From: Streptomyces fuscichromogenes
GTDB taxonomy: Bacteria; Actinomycetota; Actinomycetes; Streptomycetales; Streptomycetaceae
Reading direction: 5' to 3'
Assembly: GCF_014645815.1 (NCBI RefSeq)
Contig: NZ_BMML01000004.1
Coordinates: forward strand, 514,588-578,587
DNA length: 64,000 nucleotides
The notes below the pieces were generated by a model, which did no database searches, was not told the DNA's origin, and was given only the letters and a program-made list of their open reading frames with translations. How positions within the stretch are numbered: position 1 is the stretch's first letter; each line of letters begins with the position of its first letter. The translations under genes were made by a program, and so were the position numbers. Shown here in pieces: positions 37,708 through 48,141 of this stretch.

Positions 37708-38117
37708 CCTATCTCAGCAAAGCGACTGCGGCCGGCGGTGCCCTGCTGGCGGCCGTCCTGCTCGCCGCCGGACCGGCCCAGGCCGCGCCGGGCGCGGCGC
37801 GTGACGGCGACTACCTGTATCTGACCGTCACCACGGGCGACGGCCACTCCGGCGGCACCCGCGGCGCGCTGCTGCTCTGCGACCCGCCCCAGGGGCTCTC
37901 CCGCGCGGCCCAGGCCTGTGCCGAACTCGACGCGGTGGGCGGCGACATCGCCCGCCTCGCCCCGGCCGAGGGCGCGATGTGCCCGATGGTCTACGCGCCG
38001 GTCACCGCCCAGGCGCGCGGCCAGTGGAACGGCCGGCCGATCGAGTACCGCGAGACGTTCTCCAACTCCTGCCGGCTGGCTGCCCTGACGGGCCCGGTCT
38101 TCGCCCTCGACGGCTGA
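37704..38117 (+). CDS. SSI family (subtilisin inhibitor) serine protease inhibitor
   Basis: Secreted inhibitor of 137 aa. The signal peptide (GGALLAAVLLAAGPAQA) is cleaved near residue 27. The mature domain of about 108 residues has the SSI pattern: YLYLTVTTGDG, LLLCDPP, ACAELDAVGGDIARL, and the reactive loop MCPMVYAPV with Met-Val as the P1-P1' pair. It ends with FSNSCRLAALTGPVFAL. Cysteines form the two family disulfides. SSI proteins inhibit subtilisin-like and sometimes trypsin-like proteases outside the cell. It is unusual that the ATG overlaps the stop of an M14 peptidase gene, which implies coupled translation of a cytoplasmic peptidase and an exported inhibitor. Confidence 0.93.
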   Translation: MTYLSKATAAGGALLAAVLLAAGPAQAAPGAARDGDYLYLTVTTGDGHSGGTRGALLLCDPPQGLSRAAQACAELDAVGGDIARLAPAEGAMCPMVYAPVTAQARGQWNGRPIEYRETFSNSCRLAALTGPVFALDG

Positions 38118-38131
38118 CCGGCCCGCCCCGC

Positions 38132-38176
38132 GGGCGGCGTGCGGACCGCGGTCCGGGCCCCGGCCCCACGCCGCCC
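38132..38176. terminator. Hairpin between convergent SSI and M14 genes
   Basis: GGGCGGCGTG (38132-38141) pairs with CACGCCGCCC (38167-38176). The 25-nt loop itself contains the palindrome CGGACCGCGGTCCG. Probably terminates both converging transcripts. Confidence 0.55.
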
Positions 38177-38202
38177 GTTCACGCCGCCGTTCACGCCGCC
38201 GC

Positions 38203-39489
38203 TCATGCCGCCTGCTCCCGCGCGTGCTGCGCGGCCGCCAGCACCGTGCGGGACTGGTGCTCCACCTGGCGCTCCAACGGCACCCAGCGGGCCCGGAAAC
38301 GCTCGCCGTAGGCCTCGCACCAGGAGGCCACCAGCTCCTCCAGCCGCGGCGCGGCGCGGTCGTCCGCCTCCCGCAGCACCCGCAGCAGCATCGACGCGGC
38401 CCGCAACGGCAGCCGCCGTCCGAAGGCGTCCACGCTGCCGATGTACGCCATCGTGGTGTCGACCGGCGGCCGCTGGATCCAGTCCTCGGCCAGTCCGGGG
38501 ATCAGCCCCAGCGCCCACCGGGCGGCCCGCAGCAGCGGCCCGTCCAGGCCGCCGAGGGCGTCCAGCCGGGGCAGCACCTCGGCCAGCACCCGCTCCACCT
38601 CCCGCGAGTCCCGCAGCAGCCGGCGCGCCAGCCGGCGCATCGCCGCCGCCGGCGCCGGGTGCGGCGCCGGGTCGTCGACCAGGTCGCTCGCCCACATCGG
38701 CACCTCGACCACGGCGGTCAGGCCGCCGTAGCGGTGCGCGTGGTACCAGGTGCTGTGCCGCGCGTCGTCCGGCATGCTCGGGTACGCCACCCCCGTCTCC
38801 GGACCGGGCATCACCCGCACCCCGGGCCCGGAGGCCGGCCAGCCCGCGGCGTCCGAGGCGCCCGTCTCCACCGGGATGTGCAGCTCGGCCGCGGACTTGG
38901 CGAACGGCTCGGCGAGGCCCGGCACGTCCCTCGTCAGCTGCACCCAGCTGCCGCCCAGATCGGTGCCGTGCAGCGTCACCTGGAGGTAGGGACGAAGCTC
39001 GTCTATCACCCTGATCAGGGCCCGGGTCTCCGGCGGCAGCCGGTCCGGCGGCAGCACCGACGGCGACCACTCCGGCTGCTCCGGGCCCGCCGGCCGGTAG
39101 AAGCCGAGGTGGTAGTCGAACAGGCTGCGCGGGGCCGGGGTGACGTGCAGGCTCGCCCCGTCCGGGTCCGCGCACAGCAGGAAGTGCCAGGAGTTCTCCG
39201 CCCGCAGATCCCGCTCGTACAGCACCCGTTCGGCCAGTACCTGGAGGGTGCCGCCCCCCGTCGGTTCGTTGGCGTGGGCCCCCGCGACCACCAGCACCGC
39301 CCGCCGGGCGTGCCCGACGGAGAGCAGGTGCAGCGGTCTGCCCGCGCGGGAGAGGCCGATCTGCCGCAACGTGCACAGGCCGGGCCGGTGAGCGGCCAAT
39401 GCCCGGGCGGTTGCGACGAGTTCGGGAACACTGGGGTAACGCAGCTCCGGCAGGAGACTCACCCCCGACTTGTCCGCCCGGCTTCGCAT
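38203..39489 (-). CDS. M14 family zinc carboxypeptidase (second paralogue)
   Basis: 428 aa from the ATG at 39489; the GTG at 39462 (VSLLPELRYPSV) is a real alternative and matches the paralogue's start. Zinc ligands: GAHANEPTGG (HxxE) and VTLHGTDLGGSW (His); catalytic Glu in TAVVEVPMW. Substrate-pocket and C-terminal features (RAASMLLRVLREADDRAAPRLEELVASWCEAYGERFRARWVPLERQVEHQSRTVL) match the first M14 protein, so the pair arose by duplication within this lineage or locus. No signal peptide. Convergent with the SSI gene and upstream of nothing on its strand. Confidence 0.9.
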   Translation of the reverse strand: MRSRADKSGVSLLPELRYPSVPELVATARALAAHRPGLCTLRQIGLSRAGRPLHLLSVGHARRAVLVVAGAHANEPTGGGTLQVLAERVLYERDLRAENSWHFLLCADPDGASLHVTPAPRSLFDYHLGFYRPAGPEQPEWSPSVLPPDRLPPETRALIRVIDELRPYLQVTLHGTDLGGSWVQLTRDVPGLAEPFAKSAAELHIPVETGASDAAGWPASGPGVRVMPGPETGVAYPSMPDDARHSTWYHAHRYGGLTAVVEVPMWASDLVDDPAPHPAPAAAMRRLARRLLRDSREVERVLAEVLPRLDALGGLDGPLLRAARWALGLIPGLAEDWIQRPPVDTTMAYIGSVDAFGRRLPLRAASMLLRVLREADDRAAPRLEELVASWCEAYGERFRARWVPLERQVEHQSRTVLAAAQHAREQAA

Positions 39490-39700
39490 TCCCCAGTCCC
39501 GCACGGCATAGGTGAACTGTCAAGAACCTCCCGGGGGAGGCTCCAGGGGGCGCCCAGAGGCATGTGCTGTCGGCCGACGGGGCGGTTGACGCGTGGTGGG
39601 GTCGCGAAGCCTTTTCGGGGCGCGGAACGGCTCCGCGCGCCGATAAGCGACGCGCTCCGCGCCCGGCGAGTTTCAGCAAACCGGCGAACCGGCCGCATAT

Positions 39701-42088
39701 TCACTCGTACGAGTGAATCCTGTCGTCGGCGGCCGGTCGGTCGCCGTCTGCCACCCGCGCCAGCAGCGCCACCGGCAGCGCGTCGAAGAGCTCGCCCACG
39801 CGCGCGTGCCCGGTGAACTCCCGCCCCGGCGACAGCGCGTCGGCCCAACGCCCCGGCGGCAGCGGCAGGACCGTGTCCCGCCAGCCGCCCGCCGCGGCCA
39901 GTCGCAGCGACAGCCGGGTCACCGCCGTGACCACCTCCCCGGAGCGCGCGAACGCCAGGCAGTGCGCCGCGGCCGGCCCGGCGGCGGTCAGCGGCGCGTA
40001 CGTCGCCCCGTCGCCGAAGGCGCCCGGACGCCGCGCCCGCAGCCGCAGCGCCGCCGCCGTCACCGCGTCCTTCTCGCCCGGCCGGGCCGGCGGGAAGGAG
40101 ACCGGCCGCCGGTTGTCCGGGTCCACCAGCGCCCGGTACTCGCCCTCCGTGCCCTGGTAGACGTCGGGCACCCCCGGCATCGTCAGATGGACCAGAGCCG
40201 TCCCCAGCACGTTCGCCCGGACATGCGCCGCCAGCGAGGCCCGGAAGGCGGCCACGCGCTCTCCTGGCGCCCCGCACGGCCCCGACCCGACGAACGAGAC
40301 CACCGCCTCCTCGTACGACGGCTCCTGCTCCGTCCAGCTCGTGTGCAGGCCCGCCTCCCGGACATGCTTCACCAGCGCCCCCCGCACCCGCTCCGGGTCC
40401 GCCGGGCCGAGCCCGAACACCGTCTGCCAGGCCGCCCAGGCCAGCTGCGCGTCCGGTACCCCCTCGCCCTCCAGGGTCACCTCGGCCAGCACCTCCGCCC
40501 AGCGCTCCGGGCACTCCGTCAGCACCGCCAGCGCGGCCCGCACGTCGGCGCTGCGCTTGGTGTCGTGCGTCGTCACCACCGTGCCGGTGAGCGGCCAGTC
40601 GCGCTGCACGCGCGCGCAGTACGCGTGAAAGGCCTCGGGGGAGACACCCGGGCTGCCCGGGTCCCCGCCCACCTCGGTCGCCGACAGCAGCGGCACATAG
40701 CGGTAGAACGCGGTGTCCTCCACCGACTTGGCCCGCAGCGCCGAGGCGGTCTGCGCGAACCGGGTCCGGAACTCCGCCGGCCCCGGCCCGTCCCCCGCCA
40801 GGAGCAGTCCGCGCACCACGTCCACCGCCCCGCCCTCCGCGGGCACCACGAAGGCCCGCCGGGCCTCCTCGGCGGCCTCCGCGGTGACCACGTCGGCCAC
40901 GTCCCCGGAGGCGTACGGCCGGTACACCCGCATCCGCACCAGCAGTTCCCGGAGCGCGGTGCGCAGCGCCCAGGGCGCCCGGTCGCGCAGTACCGGATCC
41001 GGCGAGGCCGCGCACGCGCGCGTGGCCACCCGCGTCAGCCGGTCCGTCTCCGCCGCCAGCTCGTGCGTGATCACCTGGTACGCCGCCCGCCGCACCGTGG
41101 CCGCCCAGTCGCCGCCGCGGTCCGGCTGCGGGGCCGCGGACAGCCGGTACCGGCCCAGCAGTTCACCGGCGCCCGCGGGATCCGTGAACAGGCCGTCCAC
41201 GTGCCGCAGGGCGTCGTACCCGGTGGTCCCGGCGACCGGCCAGCCGGCCGGCAGCCGCTCGCCGTCCGCCAGGATCTTCTCGACGACCGTCCAGCGCCCG
41301 CCGGTCGCCTCGTGCAGCCGCGCGAGATAGCCGTCGGGGTCGGCGAGACCGTCGGGATGGTCGACGCGCAGCCCGTCCAGCACGCCCTCGCGCAGCAGCT
41401 GGAGGATCTTGCCGTGGGTGGCCTCGAACACCTCCGGGTCCTCCACCCGCACCCCGATCAGCTCCGAGATGCTGAAGAACCGCCGGTAGTTCAGCTCGGT
41501 ACGGGCCAGCCGCCACCACACCGGGCGGTACCACTGGGCGTCCAGCAACTCCGGCAGCGGCAGCTCCGCGGTGCCCTCGCGGAGCGGGAAGGCGTGCTCG
41601 TGATAGCGCAGCACCTCCCCGTCGACCGCCAGCTGCCCGAGCACCTCGCCGACCGGTCCGCCCAGTACCGGCACCAGCAGCTGCCCGCGCTGTGCCTCCC
41701 AGTCGATGTCGAACCAGCGCGCGAACGGCGACTTCGGGCCCTCCCGCAGGACCTCCCACAGGGCGTGGTTGTGGCGGGGGGACATCGCCATGTGGTTCGG
41801 CACGATGTCGACGACGAGACCGAGGCCGTGCGCCCGCGCGGTGCGGGCCAGTGCGCGCAGCCCGTCCTCGCCGCCGAGTTCCTCGCGCACCCGCGTGGGG
41901 TCGACGACGTCGTAGCCGTGGGTGGAGCCCGGGACCGCCTCCAGGACGGGGGAGAGGTGCAGGTGGGAGATGCCGAGCGAGGCCAGGTACGGCACGGCCG
42001 CGGAAGCCGCCGAGAAGGGGAAGCCGGGCTGGAGCTGGAGTCGGTAGGTGGCCGTCGGGACGGTGGGGGTGATTCGCTCGGCTGTCAT
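39701..42088 (-). CDS. treY: Maltooligosyl trehalose synthase
   Basis: GH13_26 isomerase of 795 aa that turns the reducing-end alpha-1,4 bond of maltodextrins into an alpha,alpha-1,1 bond. The ATG at 42088 directly precedes the first barrel strand (TATYRLQLQPGFPFSAASAAVPYLASLGISHL); the longer frame upstream has no support. Motifs: GSTHGYDVVDP, LVVDIVPNHMA, GVLDGLRVDHPDGLADP (nucleophile Asp), WTVVEKILADGERLP (acid/base Glu), TVVTTHDTKRSADVRAAL (third Asp) and MPGVPDVYQGTE. Complete and of normal length. Downstream of glgX on the same strand with 98 nt between, which contains a dispersed repeat hairpin that may reduce read-through. Confidence 0.96.
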   Translation of the reverse strand: MTAERITPTVPTATYRLQLQPGFPFSAASAAVPYLASLGISHLHLSPVLEAVPGSTHGYDVVDPTRVREELGGEDGLRALARTARAHGLGLVVDIVPNHMAMSPRHNHALWEVLREGPKSPFARWFDIDWEAQRGQLLVPVLGGPVGEVLGQLAVDGEVLRYHEHAFPLREGTAELPLPELLDAQWYRPVWWRLARTELNYRRFFSISELIGVRVEDPEVFEATHGKILQLLREGVLDGLRVDHPDGLADPDGYLARLHEATGGRWTVVEKILADGERLPAGWPVAGTTGYDALRHVDGLFTDPAGAGELLGRYRLSAAPQPDRGGDWAATVRRAAYQVITHELAAETDRLTRVATRACAASPDPVLRDRAPWALRTALRELLVRMRVYRPYASGDVADVVTAEAAEEARRAFVVPAEGGAVDVVRGLLLAGDGPGPAEFRTRFAQTASALRAKSVEDTAFYRYVPLLSATEVGGDPGSPGVSPEAFHAYCARVQRDWPLTGTVVTTHDTKRSADVRAALAVLTECPERWAEVLAEVTLEGEGVPDAQLAWAAWQTVFGLGPADPERVRGALVKHVREAGLHTSWTEQEPSYEEAVVSFVGSGPCGAPGERVAAFRASLAAHVRANVLGTALVHLTMPGVPDVYQGTEGEYRALVDPDNRRPVSFPPARPGEKDAVTAAALRLRARRPGAFGDGATYAPLTAAGPAAAHCLAFARSGEVVTAVTRLSLRLAAAGGWRDTVLPLPPGRWADALSPGREFTGHARVGELFDALPVALLARVADGDRPAADDRIHSYE

Positions 42089-42147
42089 GCGGACGTATGT
42101 ACCCGTCTGGTTGGGTTCTCTGTCAGAGTGCGGGCCGGTGGGGGTTT

Positions 42148-42182
42148 GTCGCGCAGTTCCCCGCGCCCCCAAGGGGGCGCGG
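42148..42182 (-). repeat. Dispersed Streptomyces-type GC hairpin repeat, copy B (minus orientation)
   Basis: GTCGCGCAGTTCCCCGCGCC followed by CCCAAGGGGGCGCGG. It lies directly after the glgX stop (42187, minus strand), in the gap before treY. Confidence 0.75.
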
Positions 42183-42186
42183 TGCC

Positions 42187-44295
<2,109 letters not shown>

Positions 44296-44491
44296 GAAGT
44301 CGACTCTTCCAGGTGCGTCCTGCGCCCGGAGGCGCCTTGGTCATGAGTCTGCCCGAAAGTAATGGAACCCCTCGTGACTTACGTCCCTCTTACTCGGCGA
44401 CCAGAGCACACCGTGGCTTATGCGGCGATGTGTGCCGAACCAGTGGGGCCGAGACGTACTCCCTGTGACCAAGGGGGAGTAGGGGGAAGAT

Positions 44492-45307
44492 GTGCGCAAG
44501 ATAGTGCACCGCCATCTGGGCAAAGTGGTGGCCGGTGCGGGACTGGCGGTGGCGGGCACCGCCGTGATGGTCGGGATCACCCTGCCGGGTACGGCAGGGG
44601 CGAACGAGTCGGGAGGAAGCGCCGGAGGCGCCGCGGTCGCCGCCCAGCAGGGCGGCCAGGGATCGGGCGCCGTCAAGCCGGGCGTGGTGGAACAGGCGCC
44701 GGCCGAGGGGAAGAAGGGCACCGGCAGCGACCCGCTGACCGACGACGAGACCAAGCGCGTCGAACAACTCGCCCTGACCAAGCAGATGTTCAGCGCCGGG
44801 GAGAACGTCGAGGGACGGCGCGGTCCGGAGCGGCTCAGCGTCGACCTCGCCGAGCCGGACGCCGACGAACTGGACGCCACGAACGCGCCGCGCCGCGCGG
44901 ACGTGACGTTCTACGACTACCGGGACGACACGCTCGTCACCCGGACCGTCAACCTCGACACCGGCAAGGTGGAGCAGACCACCAGCCGTACGGGCGTCCA
45001 GCCGCCGCTCAGCCACGACGAGAACGTCGAGGCCCTCGAGGTGCTGATCGCCGACCCGCTCGGGGCGGGTCTGAAGGCGGACTTCAAGGACGCCACCGGC
45101 AGCGAGCTGACCGACCCGGAACAGCAGCTGCTGCTCAACAGCGCGGTCTACCGCGCCACTCCGGGCGCCCAGCCGGCCGCGCTCGACAAGTGCGGCGAAC
45201 ACCGCTGCGTGCGGCTGTTCCCGAAGGTCAAGAACGGGCCGTGGATCGACGCCAGGTCGCTCGTCGTCGACCTGAGCGCGCGCAAGGTCGTGAAGCTCGG
45301 CAGCTGA
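44492..45307 (+). CDS. Exported protein paired with amine oxidase (tyramine oxidase subunit B-like)
   Basis: 271 aa from the GTG at 44492 with a GGGGGAA ribosome-binding site. Signal peptide (VVAGAGLAVAGTAVMVGITLPGTAGA) cleaved near residue 37, then a Gly/Ala/Gln linker and a folded domain. The domain contains DVTFYDYRDDTLVTRTVNLDTGKVEQ and, near the end, a cysteine pair in DKCGEHRCVRLFPKVKNGPWIDARSLVVDLSARKVVKL. This domain resembles the N2/N3-type small domains that precede the catalytic domain in ordinary copper amine oxidases. The downstream gene encodes only the catalytic domain, so the two proteins may form one split enzyme. That reading is inference; the pairing itself recurs in streptomycetes under the name tyramine oxidase subunit B. 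58 nt separate the two genes. Confidence 0.78.
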   Translation: MRKIVHRHLGKVVAGAGLAVAGTAVMVGITLPGTAGANESGGSAGGAAVAAQQGGQGSGAVKPGVVEQAPAEGKKGTGSDPLTDDETKRVEQLALTKQMFSAGENVEGRRGPERLSVDLAEPDADELDATNAPRRADVTFYDYRDDTLVTRTVNLDTGKVEQTTSRTGVQPPLSHDENVEALEVLIADPLGAGLKADFKDATGSELTDPEQQLLLNSAVYRATPGAQPAALDKCGEHRCVRLFPKVKNGPWIDARSLVVDLSARKVVKLGS

Positions 45308-45365
45308 GCCGGCCCCTCCGTTCATCTTTCCAGCCTGCATCTCCCGTACCAGGAGTCACTTCGTC

Positions 45366-46682
45366 ATGCATCCGAACAGAATCCGCCGTGTCCGCAGGAC
45401 GGCCGCCGTCGGCCTGTCCGCGGCCGCGCTGGCCGCCGGCGTGACCACCGCGGCCGGGCCCGCCGTCGCCCAGCCGAAGCGGGCCGCCGCGGCCGCCGCC
45501 GACTGCTCCGCCGCCTACCGCATCGAGCAGAAGCTCTCCACCGGCACCACCTGGCGGATGTGCTGGCGCTACGACAGCAAGGCCGGACTGGTCCTGGAGC
45601 ACATCTCCTACCAGCCCAAGGGCGAGCCGGCCCCCATCAAGGTGCTCTCCAGCGCCCGCCTGGCCCAGATCGACGTCCCCTACGACGACGGCAGCGTCGA
45701 GTACGACGACCTGACCGGGTTCGGCTTCGCCCAGGGCCTGGTGCCGCTCGCCTCGGCCGAGTGCCCCGGCGGCACCATCAAGACCGTCAAGGTCCCCGAC
45801 GCCTGGGACCCCGCCCACCCCAACGTCAACGGCCTGTGCACCACCACCCGTTCGCGCGGCCACGCGTACCGGATGCAGGCCGACACCGGCAACAAGGTGT
45901 ACCAGGCGCAGGGCAAGGACCTGTTGATCTACACCGTCAACAAGGTCGGCTGGTACGAGTACATGACCGAGTGGCGGTTCCAGGACGACGGCACGATCAA
46001 CATGAACGTCGGTGCCACCGGCAGCCTCTCGCCGAGCGACTACGACGCCGGGGACGGCCGCGGCTGGCCGATCGGCAAGGGCGCCCACGCCTACGCCACC
46101 AGCCACAGCCACAACGTGTTCTGGAAGCTGGACTTCGACCTCGACGGCTCCTCCAGGAGCCGTGTCGAGCAGTACGACTCGAAGGTCAGCGCACCGGCCC
46201 ACGGCCAGGAGGCGCCCAGCAACAAGACGACCCGTACCGACGTCACCAAGGAACTCGCCGGTGACGCCAAGAACATGCGCTGGTGGCGGGTGGTCAGCAC
46301 GGCCGGCAAGAACAAGGACGGGCACGCCCGGTCGTACGAGATCGTCCAGGGCGCCAGCAACAAGTACCCGGGCCACGCCTTCACCTCGCACGACGTCTAC
46401 TTCACCCAGTACGACAAGTGCGAGCAGTTCGCGAGCAACAACCCCGGCTGTGCGACCGGCCACCCCAAGACCGTCGACAAGTTCGTGAACGGGCAGACCC
46501 TCACCAACCCCGTGGTCTGGGTGAACGTCGGCTTCCACCACATCGCGCGCGACGAGGACCAGCAGCCGATGCCGGTCCACTGGCAGGGTTTCTCCATCGC
46601 CCCGCGGGACGTCACCGCTATGAATCCGCTCACTCCGGCCGCCCTCGCCGATCAGAACGGAGAGCCCGGAAACGGTAGTTGA
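45366..46682 (+). CDS. Minimal exported copper amine oxidase (catalytic domain only)
   Basis: 438 aa, ATG 45366. A twin-arginine-containing signal (RRVRRTAAVGLSAAALAAGVTTAAGPAVA) precedes a domain matching the C-terminal catalytic domain of copper amine oxidases, which oxidise primary amines to aldehydes. Copper ligands: His247 and His249 in SHSHNVFWKLDFDLDG and His391 or His392 in FHHIARDEDQQPMP. The topaquinone precursor should be Tyr197, but the normal TxxNYD/E motif reads KVGWYEY: Thr becomes Lys and Asn becomes Trp. The catalytic-Asp region is also divergent (YDDLTGFGFAQGL). At 438 aa it lacks the small N2/N3 domains of family members of 600-700 aa; these may be supplied by the preceding gene's product. 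Activity is likely but not certain. Confidence 0.82.
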   Translation: MHPNRIRRVRRTAAVGLSAAALAAGVTTAAGPAVAQPKRAAAAAADCSAAYRIEQKLSTGTTWRMCWRYDSKAGLVLEHISYQPKGEPAPIKVLSSARLAQIDVPYDDGSVEYDDLTGFGFAQGLVPLASAECPGGTIKTVKVPDAWDPAHPNVNGLCTTTRSRGHAYRMQADTGNKVYQAQGKDLLIYTVNKVGWYEYMTEWRFQDDGTINMNVGATGSLSPSDYDAGDGRGWPIGKGAHAYATSHSHNVFWKLDFDLDGSSRSRVEQYDSKVSAPAHGQEAPSNKTTRTDVTKELAGDAKNMRWWRVVSTAGKNKDGHARSYEIVQGASNKYPGHAFTSHDVYFTQYDKCEQFASNNPGCATGHPKTVDKFVNGQTLTNPVVWVNVGFHHIARDEDQQPMPVHWQGFSIAPRDVTAMNPLTPAALADQNGEPGNGS

Positions 46683-46776
46683 GAAACGACCTGTGCATCC
46701 TGCTGCACCGCCGACCACTCCCGGAGTACCCTTCCTTGATCGTTGGCACAGGGAGAGCTCGGGGGAGCGGAAGGCG

Positions 46777-48027
46777 GTGCACGGGGTGGGCTCGGGAGGC
46801 CTGGAGCTGCCCCCTGGTGACGAGGGTCACGAGGGGAACTCCACAGACGTCCCGCCCGGCGCGGTGTCCCTGGCCCGGCCGATGGACGCCACGGGCTCCA
46901 TCGGGCCGGAGCTGGAGTGGGATGCCGACGCCTGGCTGGAGGTGCGTACGCGCGCCCAGCGGGCCGGCCGGGCCTACATCTGGCTGAACCTCGTCGAGCA
47001 GCGGATGCGCACGGTCGTGGCCGCCGTGCTGCGGCCCATCTATGAACCCGTCCACGGCGACGAGTGGGTGGTGGCCGCCGCCGGTCCGGCCGGCCAGGAG
47101 TGGGTGCAGCGGGCGGTCGCCGTCCGCGAGGTCAGCCGCCGCAAGGGGTACCTGCTCGACCCGGCCGACGACAACGTGCTCAGCTTCCTCACCCTGCCCC
47201 AGCTGCGCGAGCTGATGGTGCAGCACTGGCCCTGCTTCGAGCCGTACTTCGACGAGCGCCGGGACGTCGAACTCGCCCTGGACGAGCTGGAGGTGACCCG
47301 CAACGTCGTCTCCCGCAACCGGGCGCTGTCCGGGGCCGTCCTGGACCAGGCCGAGCGCGCCTCCGCCCGGCTCCTGGAGATGCTGGGCGCGGGCGGCGAC
47401 GTGCCCTCGGCGCGCCGGCTGCCGGTGGACGCGGTGGAGGACCTGGTCGGCGACCGCTACGCGGACGTCGTGGCCGTCCATCCCGACCGGGTCCGCCTGA
47501 TGCGCCAGTTCCCGGCCGAGGACCTCTTCGGCGGCGCCCGCCGCCTGGACGCCATCGGCATCGGCCTCAACCTGCTCGTGCAGAACTTCTCCGGCCGCCG
47601 CCTGATCCGCCTCGCCGAGAGCGGCTGCCGGGTCCGGCTCCTCTTCCTCAACCCCGCCTCCAGCGCCGTCAAGCGCCGCGAACGCGAACTCGGGATGAAA
47701 CGGGGCGAACTGGGCCGATCGGTCGAGATGAACATCCTCCACATGCGCCGGGTCCGCTCCCGGCTGCGCGACCCGGGCGCCTTCGAGATCCAGGTGTACG
47801 ACGACACCCCCCGCTTCTCCGCCTACCTGGTGGACGGCGACGGCGCCGACGGGGTCGGCATCGTCCAGTCCTATCTGCGGGGCGCGCGCGGGATGGAGTC
47901 GCCCGTGCTGGTGCTGCGCAACGGCAACAAGGTGGTCAAGTCGGACGACGTGGGGGAGGCGGGTCTCTTCCCGACGTACCGTGAGGAGTTCGAGACGGCT
48001 TGGGTGGATTCGCGCCCGGTGTCCTGA
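46777..48027 (+). CDS. SAV2148-type HEPN-domain protein
   Basis: 416 aa cytoplasmic protein. I chose the GTG at 46777 (GGGGGAG 9 nt upstream); a second GTG at 46786 is the alternative. N-terminal half: HEPN-like helical domain (WDADAWLEVRTRAQRAGRAYIWLNLVEQRMRTVVAAVL, then LTLPQLRELMVQHWPCFEPYFDERRDVELALDELEVTRNVVSRNRALS). The RNxxxH-type site reads VVSRNRALS here, so the canonical histidine is absent. C-terminal half: an alpha/beta domain (GGARRLDAIGIGLNLLVQNF, RLIRLAESGCRVRLLFLNPASSAVKRRERELGM, VGIVQSYLRG) like the phospholipase-D-related sensing domains of defence and stress proteins. Very conserved across Streptomyces, to my knowledge, with unknown function. Confidence 0.85.
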   Translation: MHGVGSGGLELPPGDEGHEGNSTDVPPGAVSLARPMDATGSIGPELEWDADAWLEVRTRAQRAGRAYIWLNLVEQRMRTVVAAVLRPIYEPVHGDEWVVAAAGPAGQEWVQRAVAVREVSRRKGYLLDPADDNVLSFLTLPQLRELMVQHWPCFEPYFDERRDVELALDELEVTRNVVSRNRALSGAVLDQAERASARLLEMLGAGGDVPSARRLPVDAVEDLVGDRYADVVAVHPDRVRLMRQFPAEDLFGGARRLDAIGIGLNLLVQNFSGRRLIRLAESGCRVRLLFLNPASSAVKRRERELGMKRGELGRSVEMNILHMRRVRSRLRDPGAFEIQVYDDTPRFSAYLVDGDGADGVGIVQSYLRGARGMESPVLVLRNGNKVVKSDDVGEAGLFPTYREEFETAWVDSRPVS

Positions 48028-48141
48028 CGCGTGCCCCGACGGTGACGCGCCGGTAAGCGGAACGCGGTCGTCTGATTGTCAGTGGGGCATGCGAGGGTGG
48101 AGACCACTGGGGGAAAGCACCACCAAGAAGGGGGGCCGCCC

